The position numbers and the translations under genes are program-made. A stretch of DNA of 64,000 nucleotides from Winogradskyella costae. Lineage in GTDB: Bacteria; Bacteroidota; Bacteroidia; Flavobacteriales; Flavobacteriaceae. Below the pieces are notes generated by a model that ran no database searches, had not been told where the DNA came from, and saw only the letters and a list, made by a program, of their open reading frames with translations. The DNA lies in assembly GCF_013403865.1 (NCBI RefSeq), contig NZ_JABFDK010000004.1, forward strand, positions 124,001 through 188,000, in the 5' to 3' direction. This document shows positions 37,210 to 46,776 of this stretch, piece by piece; position 1 is the first letter of the stretch; each line of letters starts with the position of its first letter.

Positions 37210-37694
37210 TCTCTTAAATCCTTTGGAATTATAATAAATTCTGTAGTTCCTTGTTTTAGGTCTTTCCAATCTTCAATATCAAAATTTAATTTTATTAAAC
37301 CACTTGTAGGAAGATTATCTATTAATGTATCCCCAAATATATTAGAAATTGACGTGAAAGCATGATTGTGACCAAAAATCATAACCTCTTTTAATTCACT
37401 TGATAAACCTTTTATAAACTCAATTACATTTCTACCATCAAAATCATAGAGTTTTTCATCAATAATAACCTGATTTTTAGATAAATTAAGTCCATCCATA
37501 AAGATTTCGCAAGTGCTTAGTGCTCTATTTGCTGAACTTGAGAATATAGCATTAGGCACATAACCTCTCTTTTTAAGGTCTTTTACAACGCGTTTAGAAT
37601 CCTCTATACCTCTTTGTTTCAAAGGCCTATCATGATCTATAACATCATATTCCCAAGATGATTTACCATGTCTTACTAGTGTAATAGTTTTCAT
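37206..37694 (-). CDS. SixA-type histidine phosphatase
   Basis: A 162-residue histidine-phosphatase superfamily protein with the RHG motif in LVRHGKSSW (residues 6-14), RPLKQRG and the second catalytic histidine in IFGHNHAF. SixA in E. coli dephosphorylates phosphohistidine proteins; in Bacteroidota this gene often precedes ppk1. It overlaps the ppk1 start by four bases, so a role in polyphosphate or in phosphohistidine turnover of PPK itself is possible (inference). Confidence 0.88.
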   Translation of the reverse strand: MKTITLVRHGKSSWEYDVIDHDRPLKQRGIEDSKRVVKDLKKRGYVPNAIFSSSANRALSTCEIFMDGLNLSKNQVIIDEKLYDFDGRNVIEFIKGLSSELKEVMIFGHNHAFTSISNIFGDTLIDNLPTSGLIKLNFDIEDWKDLKQGTTEFIIIPKDLRE

Positions 37695-38020
37695 ATTTTA
37701 TCGACTAAGTGTAATTATTTTCGACAAAACGTTGCGTATGTCCGTTTTGACGAGTATATTGCCGCTTCAACTTTAATATTTGCCTATGAATTTAGTTATA
37801 AGTTATTTTGCTTTGTAAAATTAATGTAAAACACCCCAAATTAAAAAACTATATTAATAAATCCATGTTTTGGTATTTAACCACCAAAAATCCCTCCCTC
37901 TATATATTTTGATTGCCCAATTGAACATAAATATATGTTTGATAAATGATTGATGTACTATATTATCAAAAAGAAAGACATCGCTAAGCGAACCATAAAA
38001 TTTGTTAATCAATTTTAAAT
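37695..38020. other. intergenic region, divergent promoters
   Basis: The 326-base gap between the sixA start (minus) and the plus-strand adhesin locus. It is very AT-rich and must hold promoters in both directions. No exact TAnnTTTG with a spaced TTG was found; a TATATTTTG stretch near 37905 is a weak candidate for the plus strand. No coding frame was seen. Confidence 0.5.
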
Positions 38021-38284
38021 ATGAAAATAATTTTACCTATAATGTTTATTACGTCAGGGTTTTCATCATCAAGTAAACTAGACTTTAAGCTATCTGATGC
38101 TAGTAATACGACTGATGACCTTGAACTAGCTTCAATCTATTTTTATTCAACAACATTTGACATTACAGAGAAAGGCAATTATTTAAATACAAATATTCAC
38201 ACCAACCATAATAAAAAATCAAACTATTTTCACAGCCATATTCCAACTTATATAACTCAAAATCATATTTTAAAGCAATCATAA
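38021..38284 (+). CDS. possible small exported protein upstream of the adhesin gene
   Basis: An 87-codon open frame from ATG at 38021, with a short hydrophobic start (IILPIMFITSGFS) and then a polar asparagine/histidine-rich stretch. No family is recognised and the composition after residue 40 is not clearly coding. It may be a leader peptide or a chance frame 25 bases before the adhesin gene. Confidence 0.3.
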   Translation: MKIILPIMFITSGFSSSSKLDFKLSDASNTTDDLELASIYFYSTTFDITEKGNYLNTNIHTNHNKKSNYFHSHIPTYITQNHILKQS

Positions 38285-38309
38285 CCTGATTAACTTAAAA
38301 AAGCTTAAG

Positions 38310-41300
38310 ATGAAACATTTATACAATCCCAAATCTAAAACACCTCGTAAACCTCTAATGAGATTGGTGTTTATCATGACTCTAGTTATGGTCAATTTTT
38401 ATTCTTTTGGTCAAGCTATCTTGCCACTAAATAAAAAAGGATCAAAAACCCAACAGGTTTATTCAGAAACTTTTACTTCCACAAATGCGGACTTACTACA
38501 TAAGGATTCAAATTATACGGATTTACAAAAAGCAAACATAGGTGAAGCAAATATTCCTTTCAATTGTGAAGATGGTTTTGGATATATTCTAACAAACGTA
38601 CTAAGTGCTAATGGACGTGTTACTGGATTATATACATTTGATCTATCTACAAATTCACTCAATGTAATTAAAGACCCAATTATCTCAACTACTACAACCT
38701 CTCAGTTCGTTAATGCTATTGGTTACAATGTTCTCGATAATTATTTATATGGTTTATTGCAACGCAGTAATCAAGTGGTTAAAATTGATAGTAATGGAGA
38801 TATAGAATTATTAACTGTTACTGGCTTAACTGATTTTACTAGCAATAATTATGCGGCTGGAGACATCGATGAAAATGGTATTCTATATATATATGGAAGC
38901 AACAAATTTGTATCAATTGACTTAAATCCATCTAGTACAAATTACCTAGTTGCCAATATTGTATTACAGCATTCTAATTCTTTTAATGATATGGCATTTA
39001 GTCCTATCAACAATAAATTATACATGCTAAGAGGGTCAGGATCAAGATCCTTGTATGAGTTCGACCCTGTTGCTAATACAATTACTAATATAGGAAGTGT
39101 CTCAGGCCTGCAATCTGAATCTTCTGATTCATTTGGTACTGCTTACATGGATGCTTTAGGTAATATGTATGTTGCAAATAATGAGTCTGGAAATACATAT
39201 AAAATTACAACACCTCATTTAGGAGGTACAACAGCTACTTTCTATAGCAATTTGCCAGGCGTAAGTCCTGGTGACGGTGCACGTTGCCCTTCACAGCCAA
39301 CAAAACCAATAGCTATTGCTGATGATGTTTGTATTACTTCTGACACTACCAATGTTACGCTTAACGTCGCTAATAATGATTCTGAAGGTACATACCCAAT
39401 TGATCCAAATTCTGTACAACTTATTGACCCTAACACGTCGTTACCATCTAACAGTGTAACCGTTTCTGGTCAAGGTACTTTTACATTAGGTTCAAATGGA
39501 GACGTTACGTTTCAAGCTTTAACTAGCTTTACAGGTGCCTCTGTTGAGTATACAATTTTAGATGTCATAGGTTTTACTTCGACACCAGGAGTTATAACTA
39601 TTAACTTAAACGATACAGAAGCACCAACAGGCTCAACAACTCAAGAATTTTGTGAAAGTGAAAACGCAACTGTAGCTAATTTAGTAGCTTCAGGAAGCAA
39701 TATTATTTGGTATCCAAATGCAAATAGTGATACCCCATTAAATTCAGATGCATCATTAAGCGATGGAGATATCTATTATGCATCTCAAACAAGTTCGGCA
39801 GGCTGTGAAAGTACCGAGAGATTAGCTGTTACAGTTAATTACAGTGCTGAAATCGCTTTAGTTTCTCAACAAGAAACAAGCTGTACCGTTGTCAATGGAA
39901 CCTTATACACTATTGAAGCTACATTTACTGGTACAGCACCATTTACAGCTTCTGGAGATGGACAACCAGGTACTTTTACAGATAACAATGACGGCACAAC
40001 AACTTGGGTCTCTAGCCCTATTGAAAGTGTGGTTGAAACCTATAATGTAACGATTAACGATAATTGCAGTTCACTAATATTAACAGGAGCTTCTCCTGCT
40101 GATTGCTTAAACACTCCTTTTGATTGTGACAATGGATTTGCCTACATTATTGTTAATCAAAGAGATAACCAAAACAATCGTGTTTCAGGGTTATACTCTT
40201 ATGATTTAGCAACACATGCCCAAACTTTAATTAAAGCTCCATTGATAACAGACACTTCTGTGTCTCAATTCGTAAATGGTATTGGTTACAATATTTTAGA
40301 TAATAATATTTATGGAGTTCAACAAAATACTAATAACATCGTAAAAATTGATGCCTCTGCTAATGTGGAATTTCTACCTATAGTAGGCCCGTTTACTATT
40401 GGAGATTACAGCTCTGGTGATATTAATGAAAATGGTATTCTGTTTCTATATGGTGAAGGCAAATTTGTATCTATTGATTTAAATCCTTCTAGCCCAAACT
40501 ATTTAACGTCAACAACATTGCTAAATTACAATGTTGCGATAAACGATATCGTAGTTAGCCCTGCAGATAGTAATATTTACATGGTTACGAGCACAAATAT
40601 TAGAAAGTTATTACGTTTTAACGTTGCTACTAATACAATAGACGACCTTGGTGCAATTACCGGATTAAGTTCAGAAACGTCTAACTCTTTTGGAACGGCA
40701 TATATGGATGCTCTTGGAAATATGTACATTGCAAACAATGATTCAGGAAATATTTATAGAATAGCATTACCACATACAGGAAATTTAATAGCGACAAATC
40801 ATGCTGATTTAATTGATATTGAACCAGGAGATGGAGCGCGTTGTCCTTCACAGTTAATTATACCTGAGGCAGATGATGACTTTATTTGTGCTACTTCTGA
40901 GGAAATAGAGGCTGTAATAGAAATTAATATTTTAGATAATGATTCTGCAGGAACTTATAATATAGATGTAACTGGGGTACAGTTTATCGATCCTGTAACA
41001 TTATTACCAAGTACTACTGTTACAATTTCTGGTCAAGGAACATTTACAGTAAGTAGTGATGGTATTGTATCATTTGAAGCAGTATCTAGTTTTTCTGGAA
41101 CTTCTGTAGACTATATTATCACAGATGTTATTGGAACACCATCGATTCCAGCAACTATTACGGTTAGTTTAAATACAACTGATGCTCCTACCGGTGATGT
41201 AAATCAAGAATTTTGCGAATCTAGTAATCCAGCTGTTGCAGACTTAAATGTTACAGGTGAATCAATTCAATGGTATGTAAGTGAAAACGAAACAACTCCT

Positions 41301-43772
41301 ATTAATCCTTCTGAGGCTTTAATAGATGGGAACACTTATTATGCGACACAAACTTCTGCTGAAGGTTGTGAGAGTTTAGATCGATTAGCAGTAACCGTAA
41401 GCTTGAATCCTGATGTAACTTTGGTAACTGCAGAAGTAACATTATGTTCAGATGATAATACAACATATACTATTGTAGCAACATTTACCGGTTCAGCACC
41501 ATTTACGGCTACTGGAAATGGGCAGCCTGGTACTTGGATCTCTAACAATGATGACTCTTTTACCTGGACATCAGACGCTATTCCTTCAGACCAACCTTAT
41601 AACGTAGTAATAACAGATGAAATTTCTTGTAATACCATTACACTATCGGGTGAAGCGGCTATCTGCTGTGAATTTATAGTAAGCTGCCCTACTTTCGAGG
41701 AAACTACTGTAGCTTGTTATGGAGAGTTACCTTCTGAAACGTCTTATACGATTGAAGAATTTGAAGCCTTAGGCAATGCAGATGGAATTATAGGTGATGA
41801 TGCTTGTGGGATCATAGAGATTACTGCTCTAAATAGCAGCGATGAAAACACATGTAATCAAGTTATTACACGTACCTATACTATTATCTCTTATGAAGAT
41901 ACGAATGGAAATGGATTGCGCGATGGAAATGAGTCTACAGTTTTAAATAGTACAGAATGCACACAATCTATTACAATAAACGATACTGTTGCACCATCAT
42001 TTACTGTGCCTGCAGATGTCACTATTGAATGTGATGGAGATGTAACAGACTTAACCATTACTGGAGATGTTACAGATGAAGCTGATAATTGTACCACTGC
42101 TCTTGAGGCTACCTTTATAGATACCTTGACTGAAGGTTCTTGTCCTAGCTTATCAGTTATTTCTAGAGCTTGGTCTTTAACAGATGATTGTGATAATACA
42201 ACAACTCTTATTCAGACTATCACTATTCAAGATACCACGGCGCCGACGTTTACTGGTCCTGCAGATATCACAATTGAATGTGATGTTGATGTAACAGACT
42301 TAACCATTACTGGTGATATTACAGATGAAGACGATAATTGTGCTGCTGATCTTGAGGCTACTTATACAGATAGCGTTGAAGAAGGGACTTGTCCTGGCTC
42401 ATCAGTAATTACTAGAACATGGACCTTAGCGGACGACTGCAACAATGCAACAACTCATATCCAAACAATTACCGTTCAAGATGCAACTGCCCCAACATTT
42501 AGCGTTCCTGCTGACATAACTATTGAATGTGATGTAGATGTTTCAGACCTCTCAATTACAGGTGATGTCACTGACGAAACTGACAATTGTGCTACCGCTC
42601 TTGAAGCTACTTATTCTGATAGTGTTGAAGACGGAACTTGTCCAAGTGCGTCTGTTATTACTAGAACATGGTCTTTAACTGATGATTGTGATAATACCAC
42701 AACATTTGTTCAAACTATTACAGTACAAGATACTACGGCACCATTATTTAATGAAACGTTACCAACAGATATAGTTGCAGAGTGTGACGCTGTACCAACA
42801 GCAGAAACATTAACCGCATCTGATAACTGTGGAAATGCAGAAGTCAGCTTCTTAGAGGAAATAACTGATGGTTCTTGTATGGGAGATTATATTATTGAGC
42901 GTACATGGACTGCAACAGATGCTTGTGGAAATGACGCTGTACATACACAGATCATCAGTGTACAAGATAACACCGCACCGACTTCAGTAACTGCTTTTGA
43001 TGCGACAGTAAATGTCTTCTGTGATAACATTCCTGAAGTGCCAAGCTTAGTATTTGAAGATTCTTGTTCAAGTGATATTGAGGTTAGTTTTATTGAAGAA
43101 TCAACACAAACTAATAACTCAGAAAATTATGATATTATTAGAACATGGACTGTGACCGATGATTGTGGCAACGAAGCCCTATTTACACAAACGGTTATAG
43201 TACAACTAGCCAATACAATGCAAGTAACAGACGCAAATCGTTGTATTGAAGATTCTGAATTTGATTTATTCGACCTATTATCTGGTGACTTTGATAGTAA
43301 CGGAACTTGGAGTGTAGTTTCGGGTAATGCCACTGTCAATGGTAGCTTATTTGATCCATCTTCTGCTGAAGTTGGAGAGTATACCTTTATGTACTCGATT
43401 ACTGATGCTGCGTGTCCTGCGGATATTGAAGTTAATGTCACTTTAGATGATGATTGTGTTGTATTAGCATGTGGTGAAGATGATGTTGTTATATCTAAAA
43501 CAGTAACAGCAAATGGAGATGCTTACAATGAAACATTTACAATTTCGGGTATTGAAGACTGTGGATTTGTAATTGAGCTTCAAATATTCAACCGTTGGGG
43601 TGCTGAGATTTATAAATCTAACAATTACTTAAATGATTGGCGAGGTGAAGCACACAGTTCTTCAATTGGAAGTTCTGGAAAAGTCCCTACTGGTACATAT
43701 TATTACATTATTAACCTAAAAAATAGTGGATTAGAGCCATTTGCTGGTCCTATCTACGTAGCAACAAATTAA
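38310..43772 (+). CDS. giant T9SS-secreted repeat protein with type B sorting domain
   Basis: An 1820-residue exported protein. A signal peptide (about residues 18-36, ending FYSFGQA) is followed by a module of about 520 residues present twice in tandem (residues about 84-603 and 604-1119); each copy has a DUF6923-like beta-propeller part, a cadherin/PKD-like part, and an Ig-like part. Then come five HYR-like repeats, three of exactly 83 residues (249 bases each, 41982-42728) and two diverged (to about 43206). The C-terminus (VVISKTVTANGDAYNETF, IFNRWGAEIYKS, GTYYYIINL) is the gliding-motility-associated type B sorting domain (CHU_C). It is probably a surface adhesin or motility protein; two SprF/OmpA genes follow in the same operon. 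Confidence 0.92.
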   Translation: MKHLYNPKSKTPRKPLMRLVFIMTLVMVNFYSFGQAILPLNKKGSKTQQVYSETFTSTNADLLHKDSNYTDLQKANIGEANIPFNCEDGFGYILTNVLSANGRVTGLYTFDLSTNSLNVIKDPIISTTTTSQFVNAIGYNVLDNYLYGLLQRSNQVVKIDSNGDIELLTVTGLTDFTSNNYAAGDIDENGILYIYGSNKFVSIDLNPSSTNYLVANIVLQHSNSFNDMAFSPINNKLYMLRGSGSRSLYEFDPVANTITNIGSVSGLQSESSDSFGTAYMDALGNMYVANNESGNTYKITTPHLGGTTATFYSNLPGVSPGDGARCPSQPTKPIAIADDVCITSDTTNVTLNVANNDSEGTYPIDPNSVQLIDPNTSLPSNSVTVSGQGTFTLGSNGDVTFQALTSFTGASVEYTILDVIGFTSTPGVITINLNDTEAPTGSTTQEFCESENATVANLVASGSNIIWYPNANSDTPLNSDASLSDGDIYYASQTSSAGCESTERLAVTVNYSAEIALVSQQETSCTVVNGTLYTIEATFTGTAPFTASGDGQPGTFTDNNDGTTTWVSSPIESVVETYNVTINDNCSSLILTGASPADCLNTPFDCDNGFAYIIVNQRDNQNNRVSGLYSYDLATHAQTLIKAPLITDTSVSQFVNGIGYNILDNNIYGVQQNTNNIVKIDASANVEFLPIVGPFTIGDYSSGDINENGILFLYGEGKFVSIDLNPSSPNYLTSTTLLNYNVAINDIVVSPADSNIYMVTSTNIRKLLRFNVATNTIDDLGAITGLSSETSNSFGTAYMDALGNMYIANNDSGNIYRIALPHTGNLIATNHADLIDIEPGDGARCPSQLIIPEADDDFICATSEEIEAVIEINILDNDSAGTYNIDVTGVQFIDPVTLLPSTTVTISGQGTFTVSSDGIVSFEAVSSFSGTSVDYIITDVIGTPSIPATITVSLNTTDAPTGDVNQEFCESSNPAVADLNVTGESIQWYVSENETTPINPSEALIDGNTYYATQTSAEGCESLDRLAVTVSLNPDVTLVTAEVTLCSDDNTTYTIVATFTGSAPFTATGNGQPGTWISNNDDSFTWTSDAIPSDQPYNVVITDEISCNTITLSGEAAICCEFIVSCPTFEETTVACYGELPSETSYTIEEFEALGNADGIIGDDACGIIEITALNSSDENTCNQVITRTYTIISYEDTNGNGLRDGNESTVLNSTECTQSITINDTVAPSFTVPADVTIECDGDVTDLTITGDVTDEADNCTTALEATFIDTLTEGSCPSLSVISRAWSLTDDCDNTTTLIQTITIQDTTAPTFTGPADITIECDVDVTDLTITGDITDEDDNCAADLEATYTDSVEEGTCPGSSVITRTWTLADDCNNATTHIQTITVQDATAPTFSVPADITIECDVDVSDLSITGDVTDETDNCATALEATYSDSVEDGTCPSASVITRTWSLTDDCDNTTTFVQTITVQDTTAPLFNETLPTDIVAECDAVPTAETLTASDNCGNAEVSFLEEITDGSCMGDYIIERTWTATDACGNDAVHTQIISVQDNTAPTSVTAFDATVNVFCDNIPEVPSLVFEDSCSSDIEVSFIEESTQTNNSENYDIIRTWTVTDDCGNEALFTQTVIVQLANTMQVTDANRCIEDSEFDLFDLLSGDFDSNGTWSVVSGNATVNGSLFDPSSAEVGEYTFMYSITDAACPADIEVNVTLDDDCVVLACGEDDVVISKTVTANGDAYNETFTISGIEDCGFVIELQIFNRWGAEIYKSNNYLNDWRGEAHSSSIGSSGKVPTGTYYYIINLKNSGLEPFAGPIYVATN
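38560..41670 (+). repeat. tandem duplication of a 520-residue module in the adhesin gene
   Basis: Two copies, about 38560-40120 and 40121-41670, each beginning near FxCxxGFxYI and ending with a cysteine-containing segment. Matching landmarks recur in order and at a 1560-base offset: DGARCPSQ, SGQGTFT, CESxN, APFTA(S/T)GxGQPGT. The copies differ at many positions, so the duplication is old. Confidence 0.9.
41982..43206 (+). repeat. five HYR-like repeats in the adhesin gene
   Basis: Repeats begin at about 41982, 42231, 42480, 42729 and 42966. The first three are 249 bases each and very similar (AP(T/S)F, PAD(V/I)TIECD, DDC(D/N)N); the last two are diverged and shorter. Each contains paired cysteines and ends in ITVQD- or similar strand, as in HYR-type adhesin domains. 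Confidence 0.85.
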
Positions 43773-43787
43773 CAAAAAACTTAACCA

Positions 43788-44723
43788 ATGAAGTTATCAA
43801 AAATTATAAGTATTGCGATACTATTTTTGAGTGTTTCTACAGCTTTTGCTCAGCAGTTACCTCAATTTACGCAGTATATGTTCAACACTATTTCTATCAA
43901 TCCTGCATATGCAGGAAGCAGAGAAACGCTTAGTGTAGTAGGTTTACACAGAAGTCAATGGGTTGGTTTAGATGGTGGACCAGAAACACAAACCCTGTCA
44001 GTTCATTCTCCATTACGTAACGAAAACATGGGGTTAGGAATTTCCTTTATCAATGATAAACTAGGTTATGAGAATTTCTCATACCTCTATGCAGATTACT
44101 CTTACACGATTAAAGCAAGTGAAACTGTAAAATTAGCCTTTGGTATTAAAGGTGGACTTACACATTACAGCTTAGATGAAGAATTATTAAATGATCCTTC
44201 TGTAATCAGTGATCAGTTTTTTAATGACGTATCAAACCGTTGGAGCCCAAACTTTGGTGCTGGTTTATATTTACATTCGTCACGTTGGTATCTTGGGCTA
44301 TCTGCACCAAGAATATTAAATACCGACTATAATAATGGCGGAAGTGGTTCTGTTGATTATGTCGCTTTAGAACGCATTAGTTATTATGCGACTGGGGGCT
44401 ATGTTTTTGATCTAAGTGAAAACACAAAATTAAAGCCATCTGTATTATTAAAAGCTACAAATGGTGCTCCGTTATCATTTGATGTCTCTGCAAACTTCTT
44501 ATTCCATGATAAAGTTTGGTTAGGAGGTGCTTATAGAGTTAACCAAAATGCAGCAGCAATTGGTGGTATAGCTGATTTTCAAGTCTCAAAACAATTGAGA
44601 GTCGGTTATGCTTATGAATATCCAATTTCAGACATAAGACCCTACACTAGTGGTACACACGAAGTATTATTAATGTTCGAAGTCTTTAAAAGTAAACGTA
44701 TTAAATCGCCTAGATATTTCTAA
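43788..44723 (+). CDS. PorP/SprF family type IX secretion membrane protein
   Basis: A 311-residue outer-membrane protein with a signal peptide ending FAQQ and the diagnostic start PQFTQYMFNTISINPAYAGSR of PorP/SprF. Members are needed for secretion or surface attachment of cargo with type B sorting domains, encoded next to the cargo. It lies 15 bases after the giant cargo gene, which ends in such a domain, so they are functional partners. Confidence 0.93.
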   Translation: MKLSKIISIAILFLSVSTAFAQQLPQFTQYMFNTISINPAYAGSRETLSVVGLHRSQWVGLDGGPETQTLSVHSPLRNENMGLGISFINDKLGYENFSYLYADYSYTIKASETVKLAFGIKGGLTHYSLDEELLNDPSVISDQFFNDVSNRWSPNFGAGLYLHSSRWYLGLSAPRILNTDYNNGGSGSVDYVALERISYYATGGYVFDLSENTKLKPSVLLKATNGAPLSFDVSANFLFHDKVWLGGAYRVNQNAAAIGGIADFQVSKQLRVGYAYEYPISDIRPYTSGTHEVLLMFEVFKSKRIKSPRYF

Positions 44724-44735
44724 AAAGATCCAATT

Positions 44736-46655
44736 ATGAAGACCAAAATATTAGCGTTCGTTATAGTTTTTAGTAGTACATTCTCGTTTGCCCAAACAAA
44801 ATTGGCAGATAAATTTTTTGAGAATTATGGCTATGTAAAAGCCATTGAATTGTACGAAAAAGCTGTTGAAAAAGGAACAAATAGCGCCCATGTATTAACA
44901 CGCTTAGGTGATGCTTATTACAATAATTCTAATTCTGAAAAAGCAGCTTATTGGTATGAGAAAGCCTTAGCTGAGCACGATAACATTGAAGCTGAGTATG
45001 TTTATAAATATATTCAATCTCTAAGAAGCATTGGAAATTACAAGGAAGCCGATGTATGGTTTAAAAAACTTAGTGAAGCTCAAAATGGAGATAGTAGACT
45101 TAAAGGTTACAATCCTGATGAAGTTGATCTTTTTGATAAATTAACTTCAAAAAACAATGATCTTATTGTTCAAATTGAAAATCTACCTTTCAATACTGAA
45201 AATTCTGATTTTGGATCGTACATGTTTAATAATACACTTTATTTCGCTTCATCAAGTAGCAGCGACAAAAAAGTATATAATTGGAACAAAGAACCATTCT
45301 TAGATATCTTTCAAATAGAAGTTACAAATGAAGACGATGGTTCTCAATCCTATGGAGAAACTTCTGAAATTAATGCAGATGGTATAAACACCGACTATCA
45401 TGAAGCTTCAATTGCAATAACTAATGATGGAAACACCATGTATTTCACAAGAGACAATACATCAAAGCGCAATAGATTGAAGTACGATAAAGAAGGAACA
45501 ACACACCTTCAAATATATAAAGCAACTTTAGTAGATGGTGAATGGACTGATGTTGAAGAATTACCATTTAATGATGATTTATATTCAACAGGACATCCAG
45601 CATTAAGTCCAGATAATAAAAGCTTATACTTTGTATCGGATAGAGATGGTGGTTTAGGACAAACGGATATTTACTCAGTTACTATAAACGAAGATGGAAC
45701 TTATGGATCACCTGAAAATTTAGGAGATGATATCAATACAGAAGGACGCGAAATGTTCCCTTTTATCAGTGAGGATAATACCTTCTACTTCTCTTCAGAT
45801 GGTCATTTAAACTTAGGTCTTTTAGATATTTTTCAATCTAACATACTGAAAGGAGATGCGACAAAAACACCTGTTAATATTGGTGCCCCTTTTAATAGTG
45901 GTTATGATGATTTTGCTTATTTCATAAACAGTGAAACACAAAAAGGTTATTTCTCTTCAAACAGACTCGGAGGTAAAGGAAGTGATGACATCTATAGTTA
46001 CTCAGTAACAGAATGTCACCAACAAATTACAGGTATTGCAAGAGAACAAAGAACAGATATTATCTTAAGTGGAGTTACAGTTCAACTTATTGACGAAACT
46101 GGTAAAATATTAGAGAAAGTTGTAACGACTGAAGATGGTGCTTATACATTTGATGTAGAATGTGGAAAAACATATACTATCTTAGGTTCTAAACCAGATT
46201 ACGTAGATGATAAAGGAACCATTACAACGACTAATGAGAATGAAAAAGTAAATTCATTAGATTTATCATTACGACCATTAATTATGGAAGATCAGATTGT
46301 GATTAATCCTATATTCTTTGATTTTGATAAATCTAACATACGAACAGACGCACAATATGAATTAGAGAATATCGTTGATGTCTTACGTAAGCATCCTGAA
46401 ATGATTATAAAAATTGAGTCACATACTGATAGTAGAGGTCGCGATAATTATAATTTAAAGTTATCTGATCGACGTGCAAAATCGACTAGAGACTATCTTT
46501 TATCAAGAGACATCAGTCCAGAAAGAATAGAAAGTGCAATTGGTTTTGGTGAAACACAACTTTTAAATGATTGTGGAAATAATTCTAATTGTTCTGAAGA
46601 AGATCATCAATTAAATAGACGTTCATACTTCTATATAGTAGATAAGGATAGATAG
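44736..46655 (+). CDS. OmpA-family protein with TPR, PD40 and CarboxypepD-reg-like domains
   Basis: A 639-residue exported protein: signal peptide (to about residue 20), TPR-like repeats (about 25-130), PD40/WD40-like propeller blades (about 180-425; SPDNKSLYFVSDRDGGLGQTDIY), a carboxypeptidase regulatory-like domain (about 430-510), and a C-terminal OmpA domain (FFDFDKSNIRTDA onward, ESHTDSRG, LSDRRAKSTRDYL) that binds peptidoglycan. In Bacteroidota this type (PorE-like) anchors the T9SS or SprF complex to the cell wall. It follows the SprF gene by 12 bases and ends at a strong terminator. Confidence 0.92.
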   Translation: MKTKILAFVIVFSSTFSFAQTKLADKFFENYGYVKAIELYEKAVEKGTNSAHVLTRLGDAYYNNSNSEKAAYWYEKALAEHDNIEAEYVYKYIQSLRSIGNYKEADVWFKKLSEAQNGDSRLKGYNPDEVDLFDKLTSKNNDLIVQIENLPFNTENSDFGSYMFNNTLYFASSSSSDKKVYNWNKEPFLDIFQIEVTNEDDGSQSYGETSEINADGINTDYHEASIAITNDGNTMYFTRDNTSKRNRLKYDKEGTTHLQIYKATLVDGEWTDVEELPFNDDLYSTGHPALSPDNKSLYFVSDRDGGLGQTDIYSVTINEDGTYGSPENLGDDINTEGREMFPFISEDNTFYFSSDGHLNLGLLDIFQSNILKGDATKTPVNIGAPFNSGYDDFAYFINSETQKGYFSSNRLGGKGSDDIYSYSVTECHQQITGIAREQRTDIILSGVTVQLIDETGKILEKVVTTEDGAYTFDVECGKTYTILGSKPDYVDDKGTITTTNENEKVNSLDLSLRPLIMEDQIVINPIFFDFDKSNIRTDAQYELENIVDVLRKHPEMIIKIESHTDSRGRDNYNLKLSDRRAKSTRDYLLSRDISPERIESAIGFGETQLLNDCGNNSNCSEEDHQLNRRSYFYIVDKDR

Positions 46656-46676
46656 TAAATTATATTTCTAATTATT

Positions 46677-46714
46677 AAAAAAAGAGTAAGCTTAAATAGT
46701 TTACTCTTTTTTTT
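46677..46714 (+). terminator. terminator of the adhesin/SprF/OmpA operon
   Basis: AAAAAAAGAGTAA pairs with TTACTCTTTTTTTT across an 11-base loop, a long A/T-tailed hairpin 22 bases after the OmpA gene stop. Confidence 0.85.
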
Positions 46715-46776
46715 GTCGGAAAAACTTCATTATTATCATAGAGAAGCAATTTAGCATTACATCAAAAATTACCTAA

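Noticed and set aside
37210..37269. A 20-codon N-terminal extension of polyphosphate kinase
   Set aside because: The ATG at 37209 overlaps the sixA stop as ATGA and is followed directly by the conserved PPK1 start.
38310..43772. Regularly spaced repeats as a CRISPR array
   Set aside because: The repeats are 249 or 1560 bases long, coding, and without short unique spacers; no cas genes are present.
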